DNA of 64,000 bases from Sepiola atlantica (Eukaryota; Mollusca; Cephalopoda; Sepiida; Sepiolidae). Below the pieces are notes generated by a model. The model did not search any database, was not told the origin of the DNA, and worked only from the letters and a program-made list of their open reading frames with translations. The translations under genes and the position numbers were made by a program. Shown here in pieces: positions 13,005 through 25,475 of this stretch (position 1 is the first letter of the stretch; each line of letters opens with the position of its first letter). Where the stretch lies: contig OY744531.1 in assembly GCA_963556195.1 (NCBI GenBank), positions 45,824,700 to 45,888,699 on the forward strand, given 5' to 3'.

Positions 13005-13625
13005 CACCAAACTAAGCAAGCAGCTAATAGAGAATTTCAATACATCTAAATTCTGATCATGTTTTTCAAGAAATATGAATCTTCTTTTTGCATTTCTCTT
13101 AAGATAATCCGGGGCACAACCGTAACTTAATTAATACTAATATTAATCGAACGAATTTACGAATTAATTAACGTATTATGTACATTTGATATTCTAGTCT
13201 TTTTCACTCCCTCGTTTGTACATTTAAATTATGCTTGTTTAATATCTATCGTAGAGATAACATGTGGCCAGAGGAATAACACCCGGCATCTTGATGCATA
13301 GACACCTTACATGCAGGAAATAATAACATCCGGCTTCTTAACGCAGATACATCTGTAGGGTCATGAAATACACCCGTTCGCTAGTCGGTGTCCGATGTTT
13401 TCTGAATATCTAAATTTTACGAATTTAATATCAAGCTATATTTTTAACATATCTACCCCCCTTTAAATACAAAATTCGAAATCAAGCAAGCAGAAAATAG
13501 AGAATATTTGAATTCTGTTTCAATAGAAAGAAATTCCGATCATCTGTTTCAAAAAACTTAAATTTTCTTTTTCATTTCTCTTAAAATAATCGCGAACACG
13601 ACCGTAACTTGATTAATGAATACTT
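13005..13625. repeat. nested dispersed repeat
   Basis: Two diverged copies of a segment of about 130 bp (with TTTCTCTTAA and CCGTAACTT) lie at about 13005-13135 and 13475-13625. The middle part, 13147-13365, is repeated at 18022-18240: both hold ATTCTAGTCTTTTTCACTC, GTGGCCAGA, GACACCTTAC and AATAATAACATC. The family is not recognised, and this could be LTR or DNA-transposon debris. Confidence 0.6.
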
Positions 13626-14107
13626 CAAAAATTCTATCCTCTTTAAAAAAATGTCAGTTATTATAAAAATCAATAAGTTATGTTCTTTAAAAAAAAAATC
13701 CTATATTTATCTTCCTTTTTTAGGTATTATTTTAGATATTATCAAACTTTAAAAGTTTTTTTCTTTATTATCTTTAGAAACAATATAAAAAACTTTGAGA
13801 TCTTGGATGGAATGCTAAATGTAGTATCACTAATTTTAATTCATTTTTTTAAATTCTTCTAATTGCACTCTCTTCAAGACGGTCTTATCGCAGCATCTCG
13901 TATTTAGAAAATGCGTTTTTTACACGAAAAAATGCACTCGGATATTTTTTTACATTTTTATTTTCGGATCAATCTCGTTTCGTTCTCGGTTATTTTGGAT
14001 CAGAAGAGAGTCGGTTTTCTTGATTTGCAATTAACTCATAGAACATGATATTATAAATAATTTTAAAAAAACAAGATTCATCTGTATATGTTAATAACGG
14101 TTATGAC

Positions 14108-14424
14108 AAATCTGCCTGCCTGGTACTTGGTGCGGCATTCAGGCTTGGCTGGTTGCGTCGGCTTACTCAGAAGGAGGAAGTTTCTAGGGAATATTAAATT
14201 CACAAGCGGTTTCCAGTCGCATATATATATATATAGGTCAGGGAAAATGACGACGTTAACTTTTACAGTTTCTTTTTTTGGGGGGGGGGTAGGGAGGTGT
14301 GACCGTTATTCTAAATCAAGCGCCTGGTATTCTCAAATTGTCACCCATCTGGTACTGACCAGATTGAACGTCGCTCAACGTTCGTAATCTTACGAGAATT
14401 GGTGTATCCACGTGATGATGCTGA
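14108..14424 (-). mobile_element. 5S rRNA-derived SINE, copy 2
   Basis: Minus strand 14424-14308 is 5S-like: it starts near CATCATCACGTGGATACACC and includes CTGGTCAGTACCAGATGGG. A tail follows with GCGACTGGAAACCGCTTG, TGAATTT and TGAATGCCGCACCA, shared with copy 3. The copy has a short (TA)n at 14219-14234 and a G-run. It has no intact 5S gene structure. Confidence 0.75.
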
Positions 14425-14429
14425 GAATC

Positions 14430-16600
14430 ATCTCTACAAATATAATAACCACCACAGAAATGTGCGGTATTACAAATATGTACGTTTGTGCAAGACGATG
14501 TGTCTGCACGCTGCCGGTAGGGTCGATTGATGAGGAAATTTGAGATGTAACAATCCTATTGTGAAAAGTCATGTCAAATATTGGCCTATGATGTAATAAC
14601 TGTAAGACATAGACGGAGTAAAATCGCATTGACGGTGAATCGTGTCAGGTGACCAATTGGAATGTAAGGATGTTAGTTGAATGCCTACGAAACATCATCG
14701 TCGAGTGTCTTAGATGTGTCTGTACAGGAGTTTGCCAGAATAACTTGACATACGGATACTTCCTCCTTACAAGTAAATCCTTACCAAATATTTAAAATTG
14801 AATAATATTCGTAGCCCAAATGTTCTAATCGGCATGGCAACAGACTGGCTCATACAAGGAATGCTGCACATTCTGCTAGTGATGTTATCGCAAGTAACAT
14901 CACTAAACCGGATACTCAACCAGACCAGATGTTCTGTTGTTTGGAATCCTGCAAGACCAAGAACAGACCACAAAAAAGATAAGCTATAACATAGTAAAGA
15001 GGTCAGTTGGTGAGAAACAAAATAATATTCTCCACTGCTTTATTAACTCAAACTTTGAGAGGCAATGATAATCTTGAGTAAACACTCAGGTATCTATGTA
15101 TCTTGTGAAGAAATCAAGTATTAGTCCAAGAAAGAGTCTTCTTGATTTCTGAGAACTTACCGAAGTAAAACTGAAGAAGAACATCTTGGAAAGGAGAGTA
15201 AGTTCCGAAAACTTTACAGTGTAAGCTAGGATTGACGAGGAAGCGGGATTGCATTCAAGGTCATTTGCAAAATACGCAATGAAAAACATTTATTTTTTCT
15301 CGAATCAATTTCACAATAGTTAATTTAAAAAAAAAAGTTGTTTTCGATTGAAACAACAACTATACCTGTTTATATCCTATAAAAACAGACGCAAGTCGAC
15401 ATTCTGCCTGCTGACATAAGCACTCCTGATCCCCATCACTGCCCCTATTTACTCGCTTCTCTTACGTTGGCATACTTAGACATAGCGTTTCTTTTTAATA
15501 TGGGGAAACTCCAGTTATCAAAAAGGGTCACTGTGCATGGAGACTAATATAATAATTGCCGCAGTCTAGAAGGATTTCTCCTTCATTTACCGAAAATAGA
15601 ACAGATGAAATGTAATATCAGAACAAAACTCTTTGATCTTAGACATCTTTTAGTGACTGGATATTTCTGTGACTCCCCTGCCATCTTGTTTGCTTCTTCT
15701 TTCTGTTTAGCCTGCACGTGTCTGTTATCTTTTGTACATGTATATCTCTCACACTTTACTTAAACAACTAAAAACAAATATTTCCTCTCAAATTATTGTG
15801 TTCGATTTTTTTAACTTAATTATTTAAAGTATATAAATATTAAAATGTTCACCTAAAATGTAGCGATATTGAACGTCAGATATGTTAGACGATGTCGCAA
15901 AGAAAATTTACATTTTGAAATAAGAATTTTTCACTCGAAATTAATGATTAGGAATTTAGTTAATTCGTTTAAGTAAATGGCGTCACAGGAATGTTCATTT
16001 TCTATTTCTTTCTTAAAATAAATCTTAAACAATACACATGATTTTGAACACTTTTAAAGATGATCTACTGGTGTGATATTCGAAGAATATGGTGGGTGAA
16101 GCACAATTCACAGGAATGTTGCACTTAGACATCTTTGATCTGTTATGCAATGTACCGCATTATAACGATGAAGGTTGATTCTATTGTCATCTTTTCTTTA
16201 GAGCAAAACATTTCCCAAGCTTCTCAGTTCTAAATATCAGTCGTCGAATTTTCATTTCGGCAGAACTTTCCCCATAGTACTATTTAAACATTACATTTAG
16301 TTTGAACTCTTATATTTATTATAGGGTCATAGGAAGTTCTAGTATTATAGAACTCCCTATTATCGGTATTCCAACTATAAAAAATAAAATAATTGTATAT
16401 CTGTTGTGGAGACATAAACACCTCTCACCGCACCGCCAGAATGAACTAAGTCGGAATCTCCAGTGTGACGTTGTAAATAAGCTAGTAAAATCTTTCTCTT
16501 CGCTTACTGAGCAGAACGGAGTCTTTTCGCAGGTTATCTCTCACCTTAACTGTTTACTATTCTCTTCGCCAAGGAGGTTATGTTTTCAATCGCGTTTGTA
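14430..16600. other. gene-free AT-rich stretch
   Basis: I see no supported gene, repeat family or RNA here. The short open frames have no recognisable domain. Confidence 0.4.
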
Positions 16601-16619
16601 ACTATATTTGATTGCTTGT

Positions 16620-17105
16620 TTCTGTACAGCCTAGCGTCCACACCGCTTGACCAATCGTCACCAAACTTGGCAAAATAATGGGACCTGGTCTTACTTAGAA
16701 TTGATTGAAAGTTCGAATATCTAGATCAAAGGTTAAGGTCAAGGAAAAAATGAAAGCCACCCTCTTGGCGATAACTTCGGTTCTAATCATTGTAAGGCCC
16801 ATATTGTAACAAATGATGGCATCTCATATGACCTTGAGTATTAACCATTTGCTTTGACATTGACCTTGAAAGGTTCGATCATAGTCAGCATGTGGACGAC
16901 ATTTTTACTTTCGATTTTTCTTAATTGTATGGATGGATCTAATGCTCTCATAATAATAACAACAATACCCACCATGCGAAATTTCACCCGGAGCAGATAA
17001 ATAGTTTTTGAGTTATCTGTAGTATTTCCATGACATGCACATCTATGTATATTTTATGCAATATGGCCCATCACAGACTTGGCCGATTATTACGTTATCA
17101 GGCGG
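16620..17105. repeat. probable dispersed repeat
   Basis: Phrases such as GATCAAAGGTTAAGGTCAAG, GACCTTGAAAGG and GTATGGATGGATCTAA give it the look of an interspersed element. GGATGGATCTAA also occurs in the 47.1-kb element. Class unknown. Confidence 0.35.
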
Positions 17106-17694
17106 AGGTATGCAGTCTAATGACTGACTTGCGTTTATATCGTTATATGGAATTGATATTTAGAAACGAGTCAACTTTTTCAATGTATTTACTTTGAAAG
17201 AAACGAAACTAATATAATATACAAAATAAGTAGGTTATAATAATACTATTTAAATCTATTTTATTCTGCTGCTCGACAAGCTAAGGGAAAGAGTTTAGTA
17301 GCTTATTTCCACGTCTTACTGGAGATTTCCTGTGACGTCATAAACATGTTAGCAAAATTCATAACCTTTATTTTTGAGTGGAATATTCATGTACGTTATC
17401 TGATTTAAAAATGCATCTATTTGCCACATCGCCTAACACATGCAACGTTTAATATCGCTACATTTAGGGTTTAAATTTAAATATTTATACACTTAAAATA
17501 ATGTAGTTTAAAAACATACGTAATTTAGAGCCGGCTAATAATCTGAAACAACAACAAACAGTCCTGGGCTGTTCATTGAGATATGAGTCGACTAGAAACT
17601 GCGGGTGATGACGAATTGATTTTCGATTCAGAACAGTGAATAATACATATTCCAGATATGAATCTTCTCCTTCGATAATTGAGAATATTCTTAA

Positions 17695-17913
17695 TTTACT
17701 GTTGTGAAGTTGTCCAAGAGTAAATAATAAATAAAGGAAGTCAAGTAGAGGGTTGGTTTAACAAGTGTATTAACAAAGTAAGAAAGTGACTCGCTCTTGG
17801 CTAGACAGTTACAAGACTGTGCTTTTTCTTCGTGTGTCTCTGGTGACTCGCACTATTTATAGTGACAACCGGTGTTGTTTCTCCTGTATAAGAACGGCCG
17901 GTGTAACATTTAC
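17695..17913 (-). mobile_element. solo LTR with 5-bp target duplication
   Basis: A 209-bp segment (17700-17908) starts TGTTGTGAAG and ends GGTGTAACA. It is bounded on both sides by TTTAC (17695-17699 and 17909-17913). On the minus strand it runs TGTTACACCGG to CACAACA and contains CTATAAATAG about 50 nt in, a plausible TATA box. TG...CA ends plus a 5-bp duplication fit an LTR retrotransposon left as a solo LTR by recombination between LTRs. No internal coding region is present, so the clade cannot be assigned. Confidence 0.8.
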
Positions 17914-18021
17914 AATCATTTATTTATGAAACTCGAACTATTTTTCAATTCACGAAAGCCCCTACTCTCTACTAATGCACGTTTTAAAGCTCTCATAGAT
18001 ACTAGCCTAATGTACTAATAT

Positions 18022-18240
18022 TACTCGAACGAATGCATTTACGTATGCTATACATTTGCTATTCTAGTCTTTTTCACTCATTCGTTTTCGCATTTAAAAT
18101 ATGCCTACTGAATATCTGTCTCTGGGGGACCAAAGATAACACGTGGCCAGAAGAATAACATCCAGCTGCTTGACGCAGAGACACCTTACCTGGCAGCAAA
18201 TAATAACATCTAACTGTTTGACGACAATGCAGATGTCAGG
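18022..18240. repeat. second copy of 13147-13365 repeat
   Basis: This aligns colinearly with 13147-13365, including CTAGTCTTTTTCACTC, GTGGCCAGA and GACACCTTAC. It lies just beyond the solo LTR, so the two may belong to one decayed element. Confidence 0.6.
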
Positions 18241-18907
18241 ACATCTACAGACGCAAAATAAAGAAGACATAGCAAATAGCCACGTATCGTAGCAGGCGTT
18301 ACTACCTTGAGTGAATATGCGAAATCATAAAATGGTCGTAGCAGTTGAGGATGTGCGTGTGCTCCAAAATGTTATAGTAACCGGCTCGATTTTAGATCGA
18401 CAGAGAGCGACTTGCGAATTCGAGAAATCGATTTCTGTCAACTGCTTTGCACTTCCACTCCTCACTGACTCAGATCGTTCGTTGCAACCGAACAATAAAT
18501 AAATACATTAAAAATGTTCATACATAAATGCTTGTCGTCTTTTTTGAAAGCACAGCAGCAATATGTAACATGCTTATGTCAACGGCAGTAAGTTTGTTTA
18601 AAAGTTCGTGAAAATATCTTTTCTATATGTACTTGATGTTTTCTTGATAGGAGTTATGTTTTTATTGGATTTTATTGTTGGGGGTTCTTTTGTCTATGTA
18701 GTATGTTGGTTATTGTGCGTGTTTCTCTTGGCCCCATTTTTCGTTGCTTCCTTTTTTTGTATACATAATGCATGTACACACGCCCGTCTTAGCATCACTT
18801 ATTTAAATCTTTTTTTTGTATTCTATGCCAATACCCCTATTGTCATTGCAGCTTTATTATTATTAGACTAGGCCGGTGTTAATGAAAAAATGAATAGTAA
18901 CTATGAG

Positions 18908-19168
18908 TTATTTGCGCCATCCATAACTGTACAGGTTTCTTGGATTGGGACTGCTCGAGTCACATCGTAATTGGTTGGAAAAGGCGAGATAACTAGGGTC
19001 ACATTTTGCCATACCAGGTCTTTCCCAGTAATATATAGACTTATTTGTATCAAACGGAGTAAACTCATGCCAATTCAGGACTCCTTTTGCCTTGTGTGTG
19101 GTGGGTGTTAGTGACTCAAAGTTAATTTTCAGCGTCAGTACGACTGCCCATAGCTGAATCCTCAACAT
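18908..19168 (-). other. unrecognised 86-codon open frame
   Basis: The frame is richer in Trp, Cys, Pro and Tyr than the other frames around it and has a mixed, protein-like composition. I recognise no domain, signal peptide or neighbour that supports a gene. It could be an exon, a retroelement fragment or chance. Splice sites were not resolved. Confidence 0.15.
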
Positions 19169-19185
19169 GTCTCAACCAGTCATAG

Positions 19186-19520
19186 TGTAGCAGTCATAAA
19201 TGATGTTTACTTCTTAATGCGTATCAGTGTCCCTGTGAGATGATTTGGCCAACTTTTAGCCAATCAGCTCGCAGGGCGCATTGATATCATTTGTTCCCTA
19301 AATGACTACTTCAGCCACTTTAGAAATTGAAGACGATCGACAGACGGTTCCCTGTCACCAGCCAAGACGGATCGCCTCATATTCTCCTCTGCCTTCGTCA
19401 CCGACGTCCCATGATGATGCTATCTTCACCGTATATATATTAATACACTATGCGTCAGCAGACTTATTACTTCTTCCTATTTTAATAAACATTTCGTTGC
19501 TGCTGCTATGAAAGAAGTAT
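19186..19520 (+). promoter_or_regulatory. promoter/LTR-like segment
   Basis: It contains TTAGCCAATCAGC (a CCAAT-type box) and a late AATAAA (about 19483), in sequence less AT-rich than its surroundings. It could be an LTR, but clear TG...CA ends with a target duplication were not found. Confidence 0.25.
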
Positions 19521-19620
19521 TGTTTTTCTTTCGTGAAACGTTTTCGTTTTTCACTATATTAACAAAATATAGAAGTTGATATAAGCATCAGATATCAGAT
19601 ATATTTATATTTATATTATA

Positions 19621-20172
19621 GTTCCATGCCTTGACTGTCAGGAGTCAATTCTTTCAGTTGACCTCCACTCCTTTTCCACCATTCCGGTAATAGAACCGGC
19701 GCTAGGATCCTGTGAATCAGGTACTTTGGAGAACGACGAAGGGCCTTGCCAAATCACAGGAGCCCCGTTATTGTTGTTAGATAGAGAGGAGCGTGTTTGA
19801 AGGGAAATTACCCCAGATGGAAGTCGCTAAACCACGTGATTTCTGGGCGAAGTTTTTCGGTCTCTTTGGCTGGCGAAACTTCAAGCAGAAAAATAAGTAG
19901 GGGCAGCGTGCACAGTGGCAGGTTGTAGCGAGACAAGCTATCCTTCAATCTATCTGTCTGTCTGTCTCTCTCTCTTTATATTTTTCTCTTACTCGTGTGC
20001 CAGTTGTCGCTTTGATGTTTTCTGTGATTATTTCTTTAAATAAAACTTGTATATAAACATCGGCGTCCGAGTGGGTTTATCAGCAGACGAAACGAAGCTG
20101 GGTTCACGACGACAACGACGACACGGGTGTATAACGGTTTATACACACCGATCGGTAAGTGAAATTGTAACA
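19621..20172 (+). mobile_element. candidate solo LTR
   Basis: The segment is bounded by ATTATA on both sides (19615-19620 and 20172-20177) and ends in TTGTAAC(A). It carries AATAAA (about 20040) followed by a GC-richer R/U5-like stretch, and a CACGTG motif (about 19834). These are LTR-like traits. The expected 5' TG is missing and no coding region follows, so this is tentative. Confidence 0.4.
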
Positions 20173-20995
20173 TTATAATCTGGACTGTCCTTAATAAAGT
20201 AGAACTACTTAGAAAACGAAGACTTGAACTAGCAAACCCAAGAGGAGGAAGGTAGGGAGCTGGAAAACAAAAAAACGACTAAACAAAAAAGAGAAGTCTA
20301 ACCTGTAGCTTGCATGTCTTTCTCTATATTTCCCATGAGATGAGCAGCAGGGGAGTTTTCTCTGTCACTTGGAACATCTTCATTTGATAATTTTATATTC
20401 CCTACGAAGATAAAAAAGAATAACATTATTAAGTATTTATTTATCAAACACATATTATCAATATATTTCTCTTAATTGGAGAAATCTTGCTGAAAACAAA
20501 ACATAACAATATCATAAAGAGGAGTAGTAGAAGGCTATCACAATGCAAGAAATGGAAAGGTTTCGGTGTTGAATAGGAAGATAGAAACAAGTATTTTTAT
20601 AGTAAATCTTACTTGATTAATCAAGACTTCTACACAGTGATCTAATGTGACCGTGTTCCATGATATATTTCGAGAAAATACATCTTTATCAAATTGTTGG
20701 TGTTTCAAATCTCTTGAAATCCGCATGGATCGGTTATGTTGTTTTATGCTTATACCGCAGTAAATATCAATGTCGCCCGTAGCAAGTGGAATAAAATTAT
20801 TTTTTCTAATTTCTTTCTTTATTTAAGTGATGAAATGGTTCTTGTTACATTTATTACATTGTGATAGCCTTTTAATACTCCTCTAATATTACATGCAATG
20901 TTTCAAGAAAACTACATCTCCTTATTAAAACAATATTTGTCTGTAATTTTGGGATCAGTAATTCTAAATATCTCTATAGGAAGTTGAGTATCTGT

Positions 20996-21572
20996 ATATA
21001 TTTATATATTTGTATGTACAAAATTAATCCCTAAACTAATTTACACATTACTATGAATTGTGGAACACACCTGCTAGGCATACGGGTGGGTAATATAGGC
21101 TAGAATGAGTCTAATTTAGTTTTAATGAAAAAAGTAAAAAGGTAATAGAAGCCATTTGTGAAAATTCAGATACCTCCGAACTTTGTGAAATTTTAACAAT
21201 AGGTGTTAGACATCACTCAATAAATATTTCCAAAATTTCAGTTTCTCTGGAGGATTTGAAGTATTTTAGTGGATATGATAGCACAACTTCGTATTTGAAA
21301 ATTCATATATTTCAGATTTGCATAAAATTTGATTCCTAGTCATTATACACAACCTAAGCAAGATTCCCTGAATTTTAATTTATTCTTAAGACCTAAGCCT
21401 TAACTTTAATGAATTTTCCGGAATTAAAATAATCGAATAGATTTTTATCAAAATTAGATAAAGGGTTCTAGACTAGCTTTAATATCATTATATCTTGAAT
21501 TTAATTTTAGTAATTGGAAAATATAACAGATGCAAAACTATTCTGTTTTAGAAATTACTTTTACCCATTCCG
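20996..21572. repeat. second copy of the 10160-10720 repeat
   Basis: Colinear shared blocks are described under the first copy. The two copies differ by several small indels, which points to age. Confidence 0.65.
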
Positions 21573-22019
21573 GGAAAAGTATACTTCTTGTTATTTATGA
21601 CTTTTAGAAATTAAGTGTAAATATATTACAAACGTGAAAAATGTACCTCAAGATTCTAACAAATAATTAGGTTCAAAAGTCCATAAGGGTTTTCAATTGG
21701 AAACTGCCCGACTGAATCGCTAATTCACAACAAGAACTTGTCCCTCTACCAGTACTGGAAAGAACTTTTCTTTCTTCCTCCATCTGCCTTACACCAAACG
21801 GAATTTCTGTGAACATATTTTCTTCTTGTATGTGTAAAATGTTGCCACAAGGTTTGTTTTATGAGTGCTCTACCATGATCACTCTTCCTGTTTGTACTAA
21901 TGAGTCAAAAGCCACTCGAGCATCAAAGATACTGAGTCTGTCAGATGGACGTTGAGACAACATCGTGAGGATTGGTAACGATGGTGGTAAATGGGCAGAA
22001 TTTTATTATTTAAGAGGAC

Positions 22020-22235
22020 AGCTCAGCAAGAATCTGTTAAGATTTGACTTTAACAGGGAAGCAGCCCTGTGGTATTTTGTTCCACAGACGGATAGTTCTA
22101 GGAAAGAAACTTAGCTCATGGAAGTTCTATTTAGTTTTAGGTACACAAAGAGAAGACAGGAAATTATTTAGAGTGGTTGTAGCTAGACGAGTTTTTGTCG
22201 TGTTCATAAACCGTCCTCATAAGTTATTAGTCTAT
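22020..22235 (-). pseudogene. LINE reverse-transcriptase C-terminal fragment
   Basis: Minus-strand translation gives TRLATTTLNNFLSSLCVPKT, a stop codon, and then FHELSFFPRTIRLWNKIP followed by QGCFPVKV. The FFPRTIRLWNKIP pattern is the usual end of reverse-transcriptase ORFs in non-LTR retrotransposons, where FFPRT..WN.LP recurs. One in-frame stop and the small size show it is a dead 5'-truncated copy. The downstream tail on the other strand near 22290 has CTGAAGA and GAAAC phrases common in retroelement ends. Confidence 0.65.
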
Positions 22236-23522
22236 ATTTTCGGGTGGTACTTAGGATTTATGAGTAAGGAAATCTTCGTTATAATGTAACTGAAGAAGGT
22301 CTGAGCGAAACACGGCTGAAACGTTGTGAGAACAGCAACCAATATGAAACTTATAAACAACAAAACAAAACAAGATAAAAATTGAGCACGAGTTCATAGA
22401 TTCTCGGACAGAACTTCCATTAGCAGATATTTTTTATATCATTTGTGCACACACAACTATATAATTTAAATACCTGTTCTAATTAAAAAATGATTATTAC
22501 TAACTATTGTGTCTAATGGATTAAAAAAAACTACAATCTTATAACAATATCAGCGTTGTAACAGTTTCCGTTAGTTGGTATTTATTAGCTTCCGATTGTA
22601 GTTAGATGTGGCACAAGGTCGGAAGGTGGGGAAACATAGCTTCCCCGATGGAGAAATCTGGTCCGATTCCTATTCTAACTCCACAACCATGTTTAGAAAT
22701 ATTTTGTAGGAACTATGATTACTGATGATGACGAGCGTCAACCACTATAAAGAATTCCACTTCCTTTGTTTACCTAAAACGAAACAGAACTACCATGAAC
22801 AAAGTTTATTTCCAAGAACTGCCCATCTGTGGATAGAATACCGCGGGGCTGATTCTCAGCTGAGTACGACATGGTCGTTTTTAAGCCCAATGTTCATTTT
22901 TTGTCGAGCCGCCCATTTAAATAATCAAATTCTGACAATTTAAGCAATTCTTTCCAATCTTTGTGTTGTTCATTGCCAACTGAGAATCTCATTAACCCTT
23001 GTCCTCGAGTGACCTTCAGGCCTTAATAACCGGTGACTCACTAGTATAAAAATTATCTAGCAGACAATAAATTAATGCGAAATGAAGACAGTATATATAT
23101 ACTACGAACACAGAAAAATACATACACGCACATACATGCACGCAACCACTAACGCACATACACAGACAAATATGTACACACTCACATGTATAAACATACT
23201 AACATATACACATACATGACCAAAAATCCGCAGACAGAATTAGATCAGCATATTTCATGAAAAAATAAACAATTTGTCACTGTTGGTTAAGCAATATTTA
23301 TTTCTACTAATGAGTCCCCGTTTATGAAGGCTAAAGGCCACTTGGGGATAAGGGTTAATTTAAATACACCATAAACAAAAGAAACGAAAATGTCCCTATT
23401 TACTTAGTTCTAACGCGGTTAGGAACAAGGTCGTTATTCAATGTGAGGACATACAGCTCCTCAAATCATTATGTGTTATCGCAATATCTTGCTGATCACA
23501 TCCGTTGGTTTTCTATGAAATT

Positions 23523-24080
23523 TGAGTGACAATAAGTCTTCCGAATATTCCAGTACTCTTCGTATCCTTCCAGTCGAAGTCCGGATGGTGCTCACTCAAT
23601 CTATTTATCCTCTTTGATCCTTCAGGGTCATTTTTTGTAGTACTCGTCGATACTGGGGACACGATGTGTCTGTGTGTGTGTATGTTTTTTTGGTGTGGGG
23701 AGAATGACAGATCATGAGATTCATTATTATTATTATTTGTTTACACACAAGTCATTATGAATGATTGCGCACTGCCAATAACCAGTAGTATAACCTAGAT
23801 TCTGAGTGACAATAAGTCTTCCCAAATTTCCAGAACTCGCCGCCTTTTTAGATAACCGTTGCAAATATTTTTGCTTCATCGATACAGCCGCTTACCATTG
23901 ATTTCTCGCTGGTGGCGTCGAATGGTCTACACTAAAAGAGTTGTGGTAATAAGCCTCCCCAAAGTCCCAGTACTCTATGCACTCTTTCAGTCGATGTCTG
24001 GTTGGTGCTTCACGCCCTCGATCTTACCATGCTCTTTGACCCTTTATGACAATTTTGTGTGGTGCAAACCGAAGCTGATG
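23523..24080. repeat. three diverged copies of a repeat of about 140 bp
   Basis: AATAAGTCTTCC, CCAGTACTCT, TTCAGTCGA and CTCTTTGA recur in order at 23523-23660 and 23938-24080. A shorter copy lies at 23800-23850. Spacing is irregular. No protein is supported. Confidence 0.55.
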
Positions 24081-24104
24081 CCACTACATGCATGTGTGTA
24101 TTAT

Positions 24105-24127
24105 CATCATCGTCGTCGTCGTCGTCG

Positions 24128-24200
<73 letters not shown>

Positions 24201-24222
24201 CATCATCATTATTATTATTATT
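24105..24222. repeat. trinucleotide microsatellite (TCG)n(TTA)n
   Basis: A TCG run passes into about 80 bp of TTA and back to TCA/TTA. Poly-Tyr, poly-Leu and poly-Ser frames here are artefacts. Confidence 0.95.
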
Positions 24223-25116
24223 CCTGGGTCAAGTGGAAGTTCCCATAGGAATTAAATTCTGACTGGAAGGAAACAGAGCTGAATGCTAATTCTGGCGGCA
24301 CTTTAAGAGTCTGTTGTGTTGTTGGAGGTTTTCCATTGATCTGTCAGCTTAAATACTTGTCCAATATGCCCCACATGAAAACTGCTTATCGAAAAACAAC
24401 ATTAATTTTTACTTTTGTAAATTAGAATTTGGCTCCGATACAGGACCTCAACTTCTCATCTTTCATTCTGATTCCCGTTATCCAGTCCTAACCCAACCAA
24501 AATAAAATAAGAAATAAAATAAAAACTACACTAAAAAAACACGAAGATAGTCGTGATACGCAAAACTCATGGTTTCTTTTTTTTTGCTGTGTAAGCAGAT
24601 CGAGACATGCAGCCATTTAACCGATTCAATTTGATTGGCTCTATTGATTTCTTTAGTTCTCAAGAAAACAAAAGAGAGGGGGTCGCAGAAGACAGACTGA
24701 GAAACATTGCCATTATCTTCACGATCAATGTCGAGAGTGCTTAGCCCGTTTTCAAGGGTTAGATTCGAAGGTAACAACCGGAACTAAAGGTTGTTAATAG
24801 GAATTTAATTATTTTCCCGCGGAGAAACTCTCTAATTAATATTAATAGTTTATCAGACATTGCAGCAGCTTAAGTTTAATCAATTATGAATCTATCTGGG
24901 TAATGTCTATAAATTGGGAATAATTACCCTTCTAGATCTATTAATTTCATTTCAGAAAATTTAATAACATTTCAATATTTTGATATTTCTTGAATAACTC
25001 ATGTCTGGCAGACGATTATATCAGGCACTGGTGTTATGATTTGAATTTTCCTACACGTTAGTTCAGCACACGCATTCATTTCGGAGTTAACACACTGAGC
25101 TACAGATCCCTATTTA

Positions 25117-25165
25117 TTTGCCTCTCTACGAGGACAGGGTTATACGTAAGGTCGGTTTTTAATGT
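25117..25165. repeat. SINE tail fragment
   Basis: TTTGCCTCTCTACGAGGACA and the following bases match the motif TTACTTGCCTCCCCACGAGG with a nearby AGACACAA also seen near 80, 36665, 40975, 48725, 49025 and 58080. At 40975 it is attached to a tRNA-like head. Confidence 0.45.
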
Positions 25166-25284
25166 GGTTAAAATCGAGCTCCTCCAAAACGTGCACTCTA
25201 GATTTTATTTTACTTCATTTCACCCTAAACAAGGAACATTGCCGTTGAAACGTAAGAGACTATTGTGAATTAGGGGTCATACAT

Positions 25285-25475
25285 ACAGGAGCATCTCAAG
25301 TGGGGAATTAGGCAGCGAGATGCTTGTTCACATTATATTTAAATTTCTGCATGTTGGTTAGGGTTAGGGAAACAGCGATCAGAGAGAATAATTACAAAGG
25401 TTAGCAGTTGAAGGACAGAAGCTATTAGAATAAAAAGATTTGCGGCATCTGGGGACCTGTACACTAAAGAGGTGG
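25285..25475 (-). pseudogene. LINE reverse-transcriptase C-terminal fragment
   Basis: The minus strand reads RCRKSFYSNSFCPSTANLCN, then YSL, a stop, and SLFP in one frame. This aligns with the copy at 49545-49715 and with the generic LINE end pattern FFPRTARLWNSLP...CFP. Stops and substitutions at conserved positions show it is inactive. Confidence 0.6.

Noticed and set aside
18608..18871. 87-codon hydrophobic frame that could be a membrane protein
   Set aside because: The hydrophobicity follows from T-rich DNA; no start context, neighbour or motif supports it.
22289..22330. CTGAAGA...GAAAC pattern considered as a hammerhead
   Set aside because: No pairing for stem I or stem III in the right register. 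It is more likely an ordinary retroelement tail.
24059..24262. Frames with poly-Leu, poly-Ser or poly-Tyr
   Set aside because: Products of the TTA/TCG microsatellite.
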